The position numbers and the translations under genes are program-made. Positions 1-8,763 of a DNA stretch of 64,000 nt are shown piece after piece; position 1 is the first letter of the stretch, and each line of letters begins with the position of its first letter. Below the pieces are notes generated by a model. It was not told the DNA's origin. It did no database searches and saw only the letters and a program-made list of their open reading frames with translations. The DNA comes from Paenibacillus piscarius (GTDB taxonomy: Bacteria > Bacillota > Bacilli > Paenibacillales > Paenibacillaceae), in NCBI RefSeq assembly GCF_022234545.1, contig NZ_JAIEUI010000002.1, positions 222,227 to 286,226 on the forward strand, in the 5' to 3' direction.

Positions 1-440
1 CGGTCAGGACGGCTGGACAACCGCTCCAGCGGCTCCAGGTGATCCGGATTGCCCAGATCATAAGATGTCCCGGCGGTAGATGCGAGATGTCCACCCGCCG
101 AGAAGCCTAAGATGCCGAGGCGGTCCGGGTCAATGCCGAATTCATCCGCACGGAAGCGGATCGTACGCAGCGCCCGCTGCGCATCCTGCAGTGCACTCGG
201 GTATTGATAAGGCGCCACACGGTAGCGCAGTACAAATGCGGAGATCCCCAGTGTATTCAGCCACTGCGCCACCGGTCCCCCTTCATGGTCGGCTCGCATA
301 GCATAACCGCCTCCCGGACAGACCAGCACAGCGGCATTCCCCTTGCCTTCTACTAAATACGGTGTAATCGCAGGCTGATCCTCTTCGCTGGTTCCCAGCG
401 CTCCAGGCGCCCCTTCAGGCCATAGCAACAACGTTTCCAT
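1..440 (-). CDS. Alpha/beta hydrolase (esterase), C-terminus cut by window edge
   Basis: Reading the minus strand from ATG at 440 gives an open frame that runs off the window start. It shows a PGGGY oxyanion-hole motif near residue 43 and a GFSAGGH nucleophile elbow (catalytic Ser) near residue 114, the hallmarks of BD-FAE/acetyl-xylan-esterase-like alpha/beta hydrolases. The catalytic Asp and His lie beyond the edge. Three consecutive in-frame ATG codons exist (446, 443, 440); the GAGGG ribosome binding site is best spaced for the last. It follows pgmB on the same strand by about 85 bases, so it may be the distal gene of the GH65 operon, removing acyl groups from carbohydrate substrates. That role is inference. 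Confidence 0.75.
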   Translation of the reverse strand, partial: METLLLWPEGAPGALGTSEEDQPAITPYLVEGKGNAAVLVCPGGGYAMRADHEGGPVAQWLNTLGISAFVLRYRVAPYQYPSALQDAQRALRTIRFRADEFGIDPDRLGILGFSAGGHLASTAGTSYDLGNPDHLEPLERLSSRPD

Positions 441-524
441 CATCATCCCTCAAGCTTTCCTTCTATAATAGAATAGATTATAGAGGCCAACAGCTGAACC
501 CTCTAGCGCCATTCTATCAAGCTC

Positions 525-1163
525 TTACAGTTCGTGCAATCCGGATACGACAAGGTCCGCCGCCTTCAGCAGCTCCGGCCGGCCGATCCCGACCACGTAC
601 ATGCCGGCTGCCTTCCCGGCGGCTACTCCGGCTTCTGCATCCTCGAACACCACGCAATCCTGCGGCCCGAGCCCCAGCTCCCGGCAGGCCGTAAGGAACA
701 CCTCAGGGTCCGGCTTCGCCCGCAATACCTTGTTGCCATCCACCACCGTATCGAACAGCCCCGCAATATTCAGCTTATCCAGAATGAAGCCTGCATTCTT
801 GCTGGCAGAGCCGAGGGCAATAGCTACACCTCGCGTCCTAAGCCAGGTCAGATAAGCACTGACCCCGGGCAGCAGCTCCGATTCATCCAACTGCGAGATG
901 TATTCTACATAGAGGCGGTTTTTCTTCTCCGCCATCGCCAGCTTCTCTGCTTCGCCGAAGCTCAGTCCTCCGGTCTCAAGCAGAATATCCAGCGACCGCA
1001 TCCGGCTGACGCCCTTCAGCCGCTCATTGTCCGCCTCCGTGAACGGGAAGCCCAGCTCCCCGGCGAGCGAGCGCCAGGCCAGAAAGTGATACTTCGCCGT
1101 GTCTACAATTACGCCATCCAGATCGAAGATAGCGCCCTTCATATGCTCCAGTATCACTGTCAT
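525..1163 (-). CDS. pgmB: Beta-phosphoglucomutase (HAD superfamily)
   Basis: Converts beta-D-glucose 1-phosphate to glucose 6-phosphate in the cytoplasm. The HAD motif FDLDGVIVDT carries the nucleophile Asp14 and the acid/base Asp16; motif II is the GSAS stretch (about residue 117), followed by K in RAKPDPE and the acidic EDAEAG motif. 212 residues is the normal length. Its ATG overlaps the stop of the upstream GH65 gene (ATGA), so translation is probably coupled. Next to inverting GH65 phosphorylases, which release beta-glucose 1-phosphate, this assignment is strong. A second start at codon 8 (MKGAIFDLDG) would be closer to family N-termini; the first was kept because of its GAGAGGAG site. 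Confidence 0.92.
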   Translation of the reverse strand: MTVILEHMKGAIFDLDGVIVDTAKYHFLAWRSLAGELGFPFTEADNERLKGVSRMRSLDILLETGGLSFGEAEKLAMAEKKNRLYVEYISQLDESELLPGVSAYLTWLRTRGVAIALGSASKNAGFILDKLNIAGLFDTVVDGNKVLRAKPDPEVFLTACRELGLGPQDCVVFEDAEAGVAAGKAAGMYVVGIGRPELLKAADLVVSGLHEL

Positions 1164-3490
1164 GCTCCTCTCTGATTGGACTCAGACGCTAACTCCAGGA
1201 TTGCACCGGGCGGACACGGTACCGCCTCACCGCCGAATCCGGCGAAGCTTACCGCTTCGCTGTTGCCCGGCGCTGCCGTAACCGTGATCTCTTCGCGGCC
1301 GATCCGCAGCCGGAAGCTGCCTCCGCGCAGGACCACCGGCAGCTCGACAGCATTCCAGCCCAGCGGCAGAGCCGGGCGAATCAGCACGGTCTCTCCGTCA
1401 AAGTGCAGGCCGGCATAGCCAAGTACTGCCGCCATCCACGCACCGCCGTTCGCCGCCGGATGCGTACCGCCAATGTAGAGATCGCCGACATACTGCTTCG
1501 ACTCACCGGTAAGATCTATTGTAGCGGTACGCATGAAATACGGATATCCCCAGTCCGGCAAGCCGATATCCGCTGCCGCCAGCGCGTAGATACACGCGCT
1601 GAGGCTGGAGCCATGCTCGGTTCGCGGCTCATAGAATTCCCAGTTCGCCTGCTTCACTTCCCTGCTGAAGCTGTCCCGGAACAGGTGCAGCATCAGCACC
1701 ACATCAGCCTGCTTCAGGATTCTTGTGGTTGTTGCCAGCCCGTTGCCTCCGCCCCAGTACTCATTCGGATGAATGACCCGCTCCTTCAGCTCAGCAAGAG
1801 GCACATCCTCCAGCTTGAGATACCGGTCGAATTGTTCAATCACCAGCGTCTCCGGGTCCGGCTGCGGAACATAGAGCTGCGCCAGCATGTCTGTGAACTC
1901 CTCCAGGAACGGCCCGCCGGCGAAGGATTCCGCAAGTGCGGTATATACGGCTGGATATTTGTCCTGCAGCCTCTCTGCGGTCTGCAAGGCAATCTTCAGC
2001 GTCTCCTGAACCATGGCGCTCGTAAATGCGTTATTATTCACCCGCTCATGATATTCATCCGGTCCGGTAACATCCAGCAGCTCATAACGCCGCTTCACAG
2101 GATTATAGTAAGCATAAGAATAGAAGAAACGCGCACATTCCCAGATCACCTCCGCCCCGCCGTCCGCCAGGATACTGTCATCTCCCGTGAACAGGATGTA
2201 CTGCCAGAGACCGTGCACAACATCTGCACTGATGTGAATCTGTTTATCGCGGAAATAGGTCCGCAGCGGCCGTCCGGTGAACACATCATTCACATTGAAC
2301 AGGGTGCAAGCATCATCCCCCGAATCCTGGCTCTCCCAGGCATAAAAAGCGCCCAAATATCCATACTCCGCCGCCTTCCGCCGCGCACCGTCCAGCGTGT
2401 GGATGCGGTACATCATCAGATTACGGGCAGTGCCGGGATCGCTGTGCAGGAAAAAGGGCAGCATGAACATTTCCGTATCCCAGAATACTGCGCCTTTATA
2501 GACCTGGCCGGACAGCCCGCGCGCCGGAATGGATACCCTCTCCGAAAGCGTAGGCGCAATGATCAACAGCTGATAAATACTGTAGCGCAGCGCGAGCTGC
2601 GCCTTTTCATCCCCTTCAATGACACAATCGCTGCGCGACCATCGCTCCTCCCACTTCTGCCGGTGAGCCTCCAGCAGTCCGGCATACCCTGTAGCAGCAG
2701 CCGTCTGGACGGCCCGCACCGCCTGCTCATCAGGGCCGCCTTCCGCAGAATCGCCTTCTGCATCCAGACCTGTGTACACGGCTGCATATTTCCACCATGT
2801 ATAGGTCTCACCCGCCTTGGCGTCTATAGAAAAATGTCGCAGCGCCGTTCCCCTACTCTGCTCGATAACAGAGTCAGCCAGCTTACCGTGTTCTGCCAAG
2901 CCGAACACGGTAAGCTCCGCTACCGCCACCGGCAGCCCCAGTTCCCCGGTAACCCCTGTTGACAACAGCGTACCGCCAGCCGATCGGCTCTGCTGCTCCA
3001 GCAGATGGGGGCCGTTGATATCCCACACCGCCCCATCGATTCCCGTCGTAAGCTCTATCCGGCAATCGGCGGTGCAGTGCAGGGTCCAACTGGCGGCCAG
3101 CAGATGGAGCTGATCCAGGCTGGCGAACCGCTCTGCGGTCAGGGTCACCCTCCCGCCTCCCGGGAGGCCAAACGTAGTCTCCCGCCGGTGGATCGCTAAG
3201 CGGAGATCCAGGCTCTGTGTATGAGCCAGCGGTTCGGTCTCTAGTACACTTAGCTTGCAGCCGTTGGCGCTGACTATCGTGTACAATCCGTTCGGGGCGT
3301 TCACCGGCTCACGCCATTGGCTGCCCGACCTGTCATATACCCCGGCCAGCGTAACCGCTGCAAGCTGCTCCTTCCCGAATTCCTCAAGCACTCCCCGGAA
3401 GCCCAGATAGCCGTTGCCGGTCATATATTTGTTGCCGTTCGCCGTAATCCGCCCGCGCTCGAAGCTGTCCTCGCTTACCGTCCAGCCCAT
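1160..3490 (-). CDS. Glycoside hydrolase family 65 phosphorylase (trehalose/kojibiose/nigerose type)
   Basis: Inverting disaccharide phosphorylase of family GH65, 776 residues, full length. N-terminal beta-sandwich with the GNGYLGFRG signature (about residues 25-33), then the (alpha/alpha)6 barrel containing FWDTEMF (about 337) and VTGPDEYHE with the general acid Glu479, followed by the KQADVVLML segment and a phosphate-loop THPAANGGAW near residue 676. The GPDEYHERVNNN context resembles trehalose, kojibiose and nigerose phosphorylases rather than maltose phosphorylase; the exact disaccharide cannot be read from sequence. Start ATG overlaps the stop of the upstream maltose phosphorylase by one base (TAATG), and its own stop overlaps pgmB, so the three genes form a tightly coupled operon. 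Confidence 0.85.
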   Translation of the reverse strand: MGWTVSEDSFERGRITANGNKYMTGNGYLGFRGVLEEFGKEQLAAVTLAGVYDRSGSQWREPVNAPNGLYTIVSANGCKLSVLETEPLAHTQSLDLRLAIHRRETTFGLPGGGRVTLTAERFASLDQLHLLAASWTLHCTADCRIELTTGIDGAVWDINGPHLLEQQSRSAGGTLLSTGVTGELGLPVAVAELTVFGLAEHGKLADSVIEQSRGTALRHFSIDAKAGETYTWWKYAAVYTGLDAEGDSAEGGPDEQAVRAVQTAAATGYAGLLEAHRQKWEERWSRSDCVIEGDEKAQLALRYSIYQLLIIAPTLSERVSIPARGLSGQVYKGAVFWDTEMFMLPFFLHSDPGTARNLMMYRIHTLDGARRKAAEYGYLGAFYAWESQDSGDDACTLFNVNDVFTGRPLRTYFRDKQIHISADVVHGLWQYILFTGDDSILADGGAEVIWECARFFYSYAYYNPVKRRYELLDVTGPDEYHERVNNNAFTSAMVQETLKIALQTAERLQDKYPAVYTALAESFAGGPFLEEFTDMLAQLYVPQPDPETLVIEQFDRYLKLEDVPLAELKERVIHPNEYWGGGNGLATTTRILKQADVVLMLHLFRDSFSREVKQANWEFYEPRTEHGSSLSACIYALAAADIGLPDWGYPYFMRTATIDLTGESKQYVGDLYIGGTHPAANGGAWMAAVLGYAGLHFDGETVLIRPALPLGWNAVELPVVLRGGSFRLRIGREEITVTAAPGNSEAVSFAGFGGEAVPCPPGAILELASESNQRGA

Positions 3491-5793
3491 TACACAGCCA
3501 TCCCTTCAGCGAGCGGAAGGTCGATCCCTGCCTCATCTACGGTCACCCGCTGATCATAGATCAGCACCTCTGCGCTTCCGCCATTGACCGCTCTGAAGCA
3601 AACCGAAGTTGCATTAACCGTAATACTAAGCAGCACGCCCTTGCACATCACCTGGAAGCTGTAAGCGGTCCACTGCTGCGGCAGCACCGGCCGGAAGGAC
3701 AGGCAATCTCCATCCGAGCGCATCCCGCCAAAGCCGTAGACGATGTTCATCCACGCTGCAGCGATTGATGTCGTATGCAGGCCTTCTCTGGTATTGCGGT
3801 TGTAATTGTCCAGATCCAGGCGCGTAGCGAACTCGAAGAACCTGTACGCTTCCTCCGTCTTGCCAAGCTCACTGGCCAGAATGGAGTGAATGGACGGCGA
3901 GAGCGAGGACTCGTGAATGCATCTCGGTTCATAATATTCATAATTCGCCAGCTTGGCCTCGCGGGAGAACTGCCCATTATACAGGAACATGAACATCAGC
4001 ACATCCGGCTGCTTGATCATATCGTAGCGGTACAGGCGGTCATACGACCAGTTGGCATAGAGCGGGAATTCGGTCACCGGAATCGAATGAATATCCAGAT
4101 GAGGCATGTCGAAGAAACCGTCATGCTCCTCGTAAATGCCGCTGGCGGGATCAAACGGGATTTTCATATGGGCACGCTTGTGGTCCCAGTCCGCCAGCTC
4201 CTCCTCCCGGAGCGCCGTTGCCGCTATTACCGCCGCATATTCGTCCGGTGTCTCCAGCTTCATGCTCGCTACAGTTTCGAGCGTATATTCAAACAGCTTC
4301 TGAGCCATCAGATTGATGTAACAATTATTGTTAACCATGAGCTGGAATTCGTCCGGCCCCATCACGCCAAAATATCCGTATTCCCCGGTGCGCTGCCCCC
4401 ACTGGCCGCGGGTTGCGTAGAAACGGCTGATCTGAATCAGCATCTCTGCCCCTTTGCTGTAGAGGAATTCATGGTCTCCGGTGTTCTTCACATAATGCCA
4501 GATGCCGTAGGCGACCGCCGTCCCGACATGAAGCTGCAGATTGGAATGCTGCCACAGGTCACAGCTCTCCGTCCCGTCAATCGTCGCAATGGGATAGAAT
4601 GCGCCTGTACAATCCACATCCTTCGCGCGCTGAAGCGCTTGAGGCAGCGTTTTATAACGGAATTCCAGCAGACTGCGGGCTGCCTTCGGGTTATTGAACA
4701 GATAGAACGGCAGGCAGTAGGACTCGGTATCCCAGAAGGCCAGCCCCCGGTACGCTTCGCCGGTTAATCCTTTGGCACCGATGTTGTACCCGGGATGGTC
4801 CCCGTGATAGGTCTGATACAGTTGGAAAATACAAAAACGGATGCCCTGCTGATTGTCCGGGTCGCCCTCAATCCGGATATCGCTGGTTGCCCAGATGCCG
4901 CTCCAGTAAGAGGCCTGGTCTGCGAACACCTCCTGCACCTTCAGGCGGTCAGCTGCCGCTGCCAGCGCCATGCCTTCGCTCCAGAGATGGTCTGATGTAC
5001 GTGCAGCCCCGCTACCCGTCACATTGACCACAAGCTTCGTGAAGGACGCCGGCTCTCCCTGAGTCAACTTTAGCGCGAATTGCCGCCCGACATAGCGGTC
5101 TCCTTCTACTAACCCGGTCTGTATAGCCTGGGAGCTCTTCAACACAAACCCCGAGAACAGCTGATTTCCAGTAGTCAGTGTAGCCGCCATAATGGCTGTA
5201 ACCGCCCCTTCGCCGCCGCGCTGCTGCTCTTTCCACATGCTCTGGCCATGTTCTTCATGAACCATGCCGAAATCGAGCCCCGTGCAAATATCGACCGTAC
5301 CGTTGAAATTAAGCGGCGTGAAGCTAATCTGCTGCAGCCCCAGATGGGACATCGTCATACTGACCAGGCGTGTGAAGCGTAGCTTCAGCTTTTTCCCGTC
5401 CGCCAGCTTCCAGATGAATTCCCGCGTATAGGTTCCCGTCCGGAAATCCAGTCTGCGCGTATACGCCTCTATGCGGGAATGCGCCAGATCCAGGGTTTCA
5501 CCGTCCACCGAGATCCTGGTATGCAGCCAGTCCACGCTATTCACCATGTAGCGCAGCGACCGGATAATGCCCTTATAATGATTGCCAACCTCCATCTGCT
5601 CATTCAGCCCGTTGAAATAGCTGCCCGGCAAGGAATCGCCGCTGTACCCCTCGTCCGCGTACCCCCGCACCCCCATATACTCATTGCCCAGTGAAAAAAT
5701 CGATTCCGAAGTCCGGTTGCGTTCCGCATCAAAGCCTTCCTCAATAATTGCCCAGGGATCAACCTTCAGATAGGGATCTGCTACTTTTGCCAT
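3490..5793 (-). CDS. Maltose phosphorylase (GH65)
   Basis: Phosphorolyses maltose to beta-glucose 1-phosphate and glucose. 767 residues, matching the usual length. SLGNEYMGVRG is near residue 34, FWDTESYCLPF near 353, and VMGPDEFQLMVNNN places the general acid at Glu482; the GLHTTSIAAAWM loop near residue 690 corresponds to the phosphate-binding region of maltose phosphorylases. The GPDEFQ context separates it from the neighbouring GH65 paralog. First gene of the cluster: ribosome binding site AAGGAGAG lies 9 bases before the ATG, and the 417-base intergenic region upstream should hold the promoter, shared divergently with fnr. Product feeds PgmB two genes downstream. Confidence 0.88.
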   Translation of the reverse strand: MAKVADPYLKVDPWAIIEEGFDAERNRTSESIFSLGNEYMGVRGYADEGYSGDSLPGSYFNGLNEQMEVGNHYKGIIRSLRYMVNSVDWLHTRISVDGETLDLAHSRIEAYTRRLDFRTGTYTREFIWKLADGKKLKLRFTRLVSMTMSHLGLQQISFTPLNFNGTVDICTGLDFGMVHEEHGQSMWKEQQRGGEGAVTAIMAATLTTGNQLFSGFVLKSSQAIQTGLVEGDRYVGRQFALKLTQGEPASFTKLVVNVTGSGAARTSDHLWSEGMALAAAADRLKVQEVFADQASYWSGIWATSDIRIEGDPDNQQGIRFCIFQLYQTYHGDHPGYNIGAKGLTGEAYRGLAFWDTESYCLPFYLFNNPKAARSLLEFRYKTLPQALQRAKDVDCTGAFYPIATIDGTESCDLWQHSNLQLHVGTAVAYGIWHYVKNTGDHEFLYSKGAEMLIQISRFYATRGQWGQRTGEYGYFGVMGPDEFQLMVNNNCYINLMAQKLFEYTLETVASMKLETPDEYAAVIAATALREEELADWDHKRAHMKIPFDPASGIYEEHDGFFDMPHLDIHSIPVTEFPLYANWSYDRLYRYDMIKQPDVLMFMFLYNGQFSREAKLANYEYYEPRCIHESSLSPSIHSILASELGKTEEAYRFFEFATRLDLDNYNRNTREGLHTTSIAAAWMNIVYGFGGMRSDGDCLSFRPVLPQQWTAYSFQVMCKGVLLSITVNATSVCFRAVNGGSAEVLIYDQRVTVDEAGIDLPLAEGMAV

Positions 5794-6210
5794 AGTTGGA
5801 ACTCTCCTTCGCTAAGTGATGCTTGGTCCGCACCGCCGCCATCAGCGGTAACAACAGACACTATAGTTCCAGAGTATCGCTAAGCCCTTCCCGGACCAAG
5901 GTCCGCCTGTAAGCGAGTTATGTGCATTTGTACGGATCATACGGAATGCGGACGGCAAACGCCAAAAAAGCCGCCCCCCTCTGCATCTATCCAGATCAGG
6001 TGACAACTGATATAATATCCTGTGAATCATGTAATGAAGCCTATCATGGGCCCAAAAACATAACCTTTCTCACAGAAATGAAGTGAAAATTATCACAATG
6101 TTAAAAATTCGACACTTTTAGGGGAAAATACTTACCCATAAAGAGGAATTTCAAGGTATAATTAATTTAAAATTTACTGAAAAACTGAGGGAATAAAGGG
6201 GATATCGATT
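5794..6210. other. Divergent intergenic region between the GH65 operon and fnr
   Basis: 417 bases without a gene. The left half should carry the minus-strand GH65 promoter, but I could not assign convincing -35/-10 boxes. The right half is AT-rich and holds the Fnr-box-like site at 6082-6097 and a TATAAT at 6157-6162 for fnr. A small palindrome cggaccaaggtccg lies near 5897. No sugar-responsive cre site was recognised. Confidence 0.6.
6082..6097. promoter_or_regulatory. Fnr/Crp-type box upstream of fnr
   Basis: AGTGA-AAATTA-TCACA matches the Bacillus Fnr/Crp consensus TGTGA-N6-TCACA at 9 of 10 arm positions. It lies 113 bases before the fnr ATG and about 80 bases upstream of the TSS predicted from TATAAT at 6157-6162, so it is not in the class II (-41.5) position; upstream activation or autoregulation is possible. 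Confidence 0.6.
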
Positions 6211-6930
6211 ATGATAAAGGAACATTATAATGTTATCGAAGCCCGCGGCAATACAAACTGTTTCTCCGAGCAGAATTTTAACCGCCTGCTGGTCACCATG
6301 AAGGAACGTGTCGTCCCTGAAGGATCACACCTGTTCTGGGAAGGCGATTTCTCGGATAAACTGTTTTATATCAAGCGTGGACGTGTGAAATTAACCAAAT
6401 CTACAGATGAAGGCAAGGAACTGATTCTCTATATGTATCAGGCCGGCGACATGGTAGGTCAGGCTGACCCGTTCTTCAGCTCGAAGCACAGCTTCACCGC
6501 CGAAGTTATTGAAGAGAGTGAAGTTGGCGTGATCGAGCAGAAGGATCTGGAGATTCTCATCTGCCAGCACTGCGACTTCGCCATCGACTTCATGAAGTGG
6601 ATGGGAATTCATCACCGTCTCACCCAGACGAAATTCCGCGATCTGATGATGTACGGCAAACCGGGCGCACTCTGCTCCACGCTGATCCGTCTCGGCAACA
6701 CGTATGGCGAGAAGACCGGCGACAGCATTCTCATCAACAAAAAGATTACGCACACCGACCTGTCCAACATGATTGGCGCTACCCGTGAGAGTGTCAACCG
6801 GATGCTGAGCGATCTGCGCAAGAAGGATGCTGTCGAGTATGAGAACGGCATGATTGTCATCAAGGATCTGCCGATGCTGCAGGAAATCTGCCATTGTGAA
6901 CTATGTCCGAATGAGATTTGCCGGATTTAA
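6211..6930 (+). CDS. fnr: Fnr, oxygen-sensing Crp/Fnr family regulator with C-terminal Fe-S cysteines
   Basis: Global regulator of anaerobic genes. N-terminal cyclic-nucleotide-binding-like fold (about residues 20-140), C-terminal winged helix with the recognition helix in NMIGATRESVNRMLSDL (about 187-203). The last residues contain Cys227, Cys229, Cys232 and Cys237; the C-x2-C-x4-C spacing equals that of the three cluster ligands of Bacillus subtilis Fnr, which binds a [4Fe-4S] cluster at its C-terminus, unlike Escherichia coli FNR. 239 residues versus 238 in B. subtilis. Ribosome binding site AAAGGGG precedes the ATG. A rho-independent terminator follows at 7002-7028. Perfect Fnr boxes at the nir promoter (12482-12518) make nirBDC a likely target. 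Confidence 0.88.
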   Translation: MIKEHYNVIEARGNTNCFSEQNFNRLLVTMKERVVPEGSHLFWEGDFSDKLFYIKRGRVKLTKSTDEGKELILYMYQAGDMVGQADPFFSSKHSFTAEVIEESEVGVIEQKDLEILICQHCDFAIDFMKWMGIHHRLTQTKFRDLMMYGKPGALCSTLIRLGNTYGEKTGDSILINKKITHTDLSNMIGATRESVNRMLSDLRKKDAVEYENGMIVIKDLPMLQEICHCELCPNEICRI

Positions 6931-7001
6931 ATTCCTATCTATAATACCCTCTATTCACCTCATTGAAACATACCTGACCCCACAAATTTAATAGAGTGGT
7001 C

Positions 7002-7028
7002 AAGGCGCCTTGCCGGGCGTCTTTTTTT
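7002..7028 (+). terminator. Rho-independent terminator of fnr
   Basis: Stem AAGGCGCC paired with GGCGTCTT (one G-U) around a six-base loop, followed by seven T. Confidence 0.75.
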
Positions 7029-7219
7029 CATGTCTGGCGATGAATTCACCTCTAACAAGCCAGCGTCTTATTCCCACAGCAGTCATGCGGATGCTGGAGG
7101 CGCTGGACGAGAGTAACTGCACAACCACCGGTAACGGGTGCAGTACTAGCAGCATATACGGCTAACGGAGAAGCTGAATCGAGAGTAATTTTAGCGCTGT
7201 CCACCCATTCCTCTCCTTA

Positions 7220-7840
7220 TCAGTAAGCTATACCCACACGAGTATTTATAAAATCGCCAGCAGCAATTTGACTATAAGTGAATTCCGCTGTATCCGCTAC
7301 AGAAATTTCAGTACCACCTGCAGGCAAAATATCTTGTCTTACACGATAAGTACCTAAGCGTTCTCCGCTCACCAGAGCGGTTGGGCACACAATAGTCCAT
7401 TTCAGAGCCGATCGCTCCAGCAAGCTGTAGGCTCGTTCATGTTCTTCTGCCGCACGGGTAGATCTGCGTTTAGATTCGCTGGATTGGTAACGCAGGAGCT
7501 CTGGCGCAAGCTCGCTCTGGAGAATGCCCGCAGTTCCTACGGTTATAATGCGTTCTATCCCTTCCTTATACATGGCTCCGATGATAAAAGGCATACTGTC
7601 AGATAGGGTGGTTGTCCCATCCGTGTTCAATGCACTAATCACTACATCATTTCCCTGCACTGCCCGGGCCACATCATCTTGACTAAGAACATTACCTTCG
7701 ATGATCGTCAGGTTGTCATGAAGAGGCTGAACCTTCTCCGGCGTGCGGACTAACACTGTCACATGATGACCATCCTGAAGAGCATGAGTAACCAAGTGGC
7801 TCCCCACCCGGCCGGTGGCACCAAGAATCAATATATTCAT
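7220..7840 (-). CDS. NAD(P)-binding NmrA/atypical SDR family protein
   Basis: 206-residue Rossmann-fold protein. The N-terminal ILGATGRVGSHLV (residues 4-16) is the GxxGxxG dinucleotide-binding motif of atypical short-chain dehydrogenases (NmrA, YwnB/BLVRB-like); GNDVVISALN follows near residue 85. No SDR Tyr-x3-Lys catalytic pair is evident, so it may be a reductase-like sensor or a flavin-type NAD(P)H reductase. Start ATG has GGGAGG about ten bases upstream. Lies 24 bases downstream of the thymidylate-kinase-like gene on the same strand, so the two are probably cotranscribed; no functional link is obvious. Confidence 0.75.
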   Translation of the reverse strand: MNILILGATGRVGSHLVTHALQDGHHVTVLVRTPEKVQPLHDNLTIIEGNVLSQDDVARAVQGNDVVISALNTDGTTTLSDSMPFIIGAMYKEGIERIITVGTAGILQSELAPELLRYQSSESKRRSTRAAEEHERAYSLLERSALKWTIVCPTALVSGERLGTYRVRQDILPAGGTEISVADTAEFTYSQIAAGDFINTRVGIAY

Positions 7841-7864
7841 ATGAAAATAACCTCCCGGAATGTG

Positions 7865-8509
7865 TCATTCATTCCTTTCAGCAATTGATGCGATTTCGGT
7901 AAATGCAGCGTCAATGCCCAGAACGGAAGATGAAATGATATGCATTCCAAAATGTTCACCCACAGTTCGGTAACTGTTCAAACTGTTCATCAGATGTTCC
8001 CGCTCCACAAAGGAATCTTCAAAGCTTGTGCGTTGTTGTATTCGTTCAATGCTTGTTTCCAAATCGACATCCATAAGAAATGCAGCATGCGGCCGGCGGA
8101 TAGTTGGTAACAGCTCAATAAGCCATGGCTCCGGGGAATGCCCGCGGGCTATCATTGTGGCAAGCATCGTATAAATGTAACGATCACTGATCACGTAGAT
8201 CCCCTTCCGTAAAGCTGGTTCGATAATTTCTTTGTAATGCTGCATCCGGTCTGCGAGCATATACATCTGCAAGGCGTTGTAATCTACAAGATGACGTTTT
8301 TCGGGCTCATAAATATAGGTTTTAAAAATATGAAGCTGGCGCATTTCCGGTGTTGGCTGCATGGTCAATAGAACCTGTTTGCCTTCCTTGCGGAGCTTTT
8401 CTGCAAGCATTTCAATCATTGTCGTCTTGCCTGATCCATCTACGCCATCAAATGTAAATAATCTGCCCTCATATTCTTCCGCAGAAATTGGATTGAGCGC
8501 TGGAAGCAT
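7865..8509 (-). CDS. Thymidylate-kinase-family nucleoside monophosphate kinase
   Basis: 214 residues with P-loop GVDGSGKTT (22-30), the DRY motif of TMP kinases (SDRYIYTML, about 108-116) and the lid-like segment FEDSFVEREH. The family phosphorylates dTMP to dTDP. The sequence is clearly divergent in the middle (LHIFKTYIYEPEKRH) and the gene is paired with an NmrA-like gene rather than holB/DNA replication genes, the usual Firmicutes neighbours of housekeeping tmk. It is therefore likely a second, specialised tmk-like kinase; substrate uncertain. Ribosome binding site AGGAGGGGGAG precedes the ATG. Confidence 0.75.
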   Translation of the reverse strand: MLPALNPISAEEYEGRLFTFDGVDGSGKTTMIEMLAEKLRKEGKQVLLTMQPTPEMRQLHIFKTYIYEPEKRHLVDYNALQMYMLADRMQHYKEIIEPALRKGIYVISDRYIYTMLATMIARGHSPEPWLIELLPTIRRPHAAFLMDVDLETSIERIQQRTSFEDSFVEREHLMNSLNSYRTVGEHFGMHIISSSVLGIDAAFTEIASIAERNE

Positions 8510-8683
8510 GGACTCCCCCTCCTTTGAACTGTTTGGCTAAATACGTATAAATATACCATTAAATTCAATACAGTGAATAGTAAAACATGAGCTTGCTGCT
8601 TTAATATACAGCCTGTTGGTATGATGGCTTCCCCACAAGAAATCTTCTCTATAGGCACAGAAAAAATCATCCTAATGGATGAA

Positions 8684-8711
8684 AAATGTATCCGGTTTTC
8701 CGCATACATTT
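8684..8711. repeat. Dispersed hairpin repeat, copy 1
   Basis: AAATGTAT-c-CGG-TTTT-CCG-c-ATACATTT: an almost perfect 28-base hairpin (11 paired bases per arm with one C-C mismatch). It matches the repeat found at 27011, 49395, 49447, 49492, 49555 and 59940. Located between the tmk-like gene and the nirC terminator. Confidence 0.65.
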
Positions 8712-8719
8712 CCTCCACG

Positions 8720-8754
8720 AAAAAAGCCCCGCAGCCATCTATCCGCTGCGGGGC
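8720..8754 (-). terminator. Rho-independent terminator of the nir operon
   Basis: On the minus strand GCCCCGCAG pairs with CTGCGGGGC (9 bp, 8726-8734 and 8746-8754) and is followed by a run of T. Confidence 0.85.
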
Positions 8755-8763
8755 CATTCTTAT

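Noticed and set aside
1403..2962. Long plus-strand open frame (519 codons) over a GH65 gene
   Set aside because: Antisense to a clear family member, no ribosome binding site, His/Arg-rich composition typical of shadow frames.
5897..5912. Short cggaccaaggtccg palindrome upstream of the GH65 operon
   Set aside because: Too short and isolated to be called an operator without a matching regulator gene.
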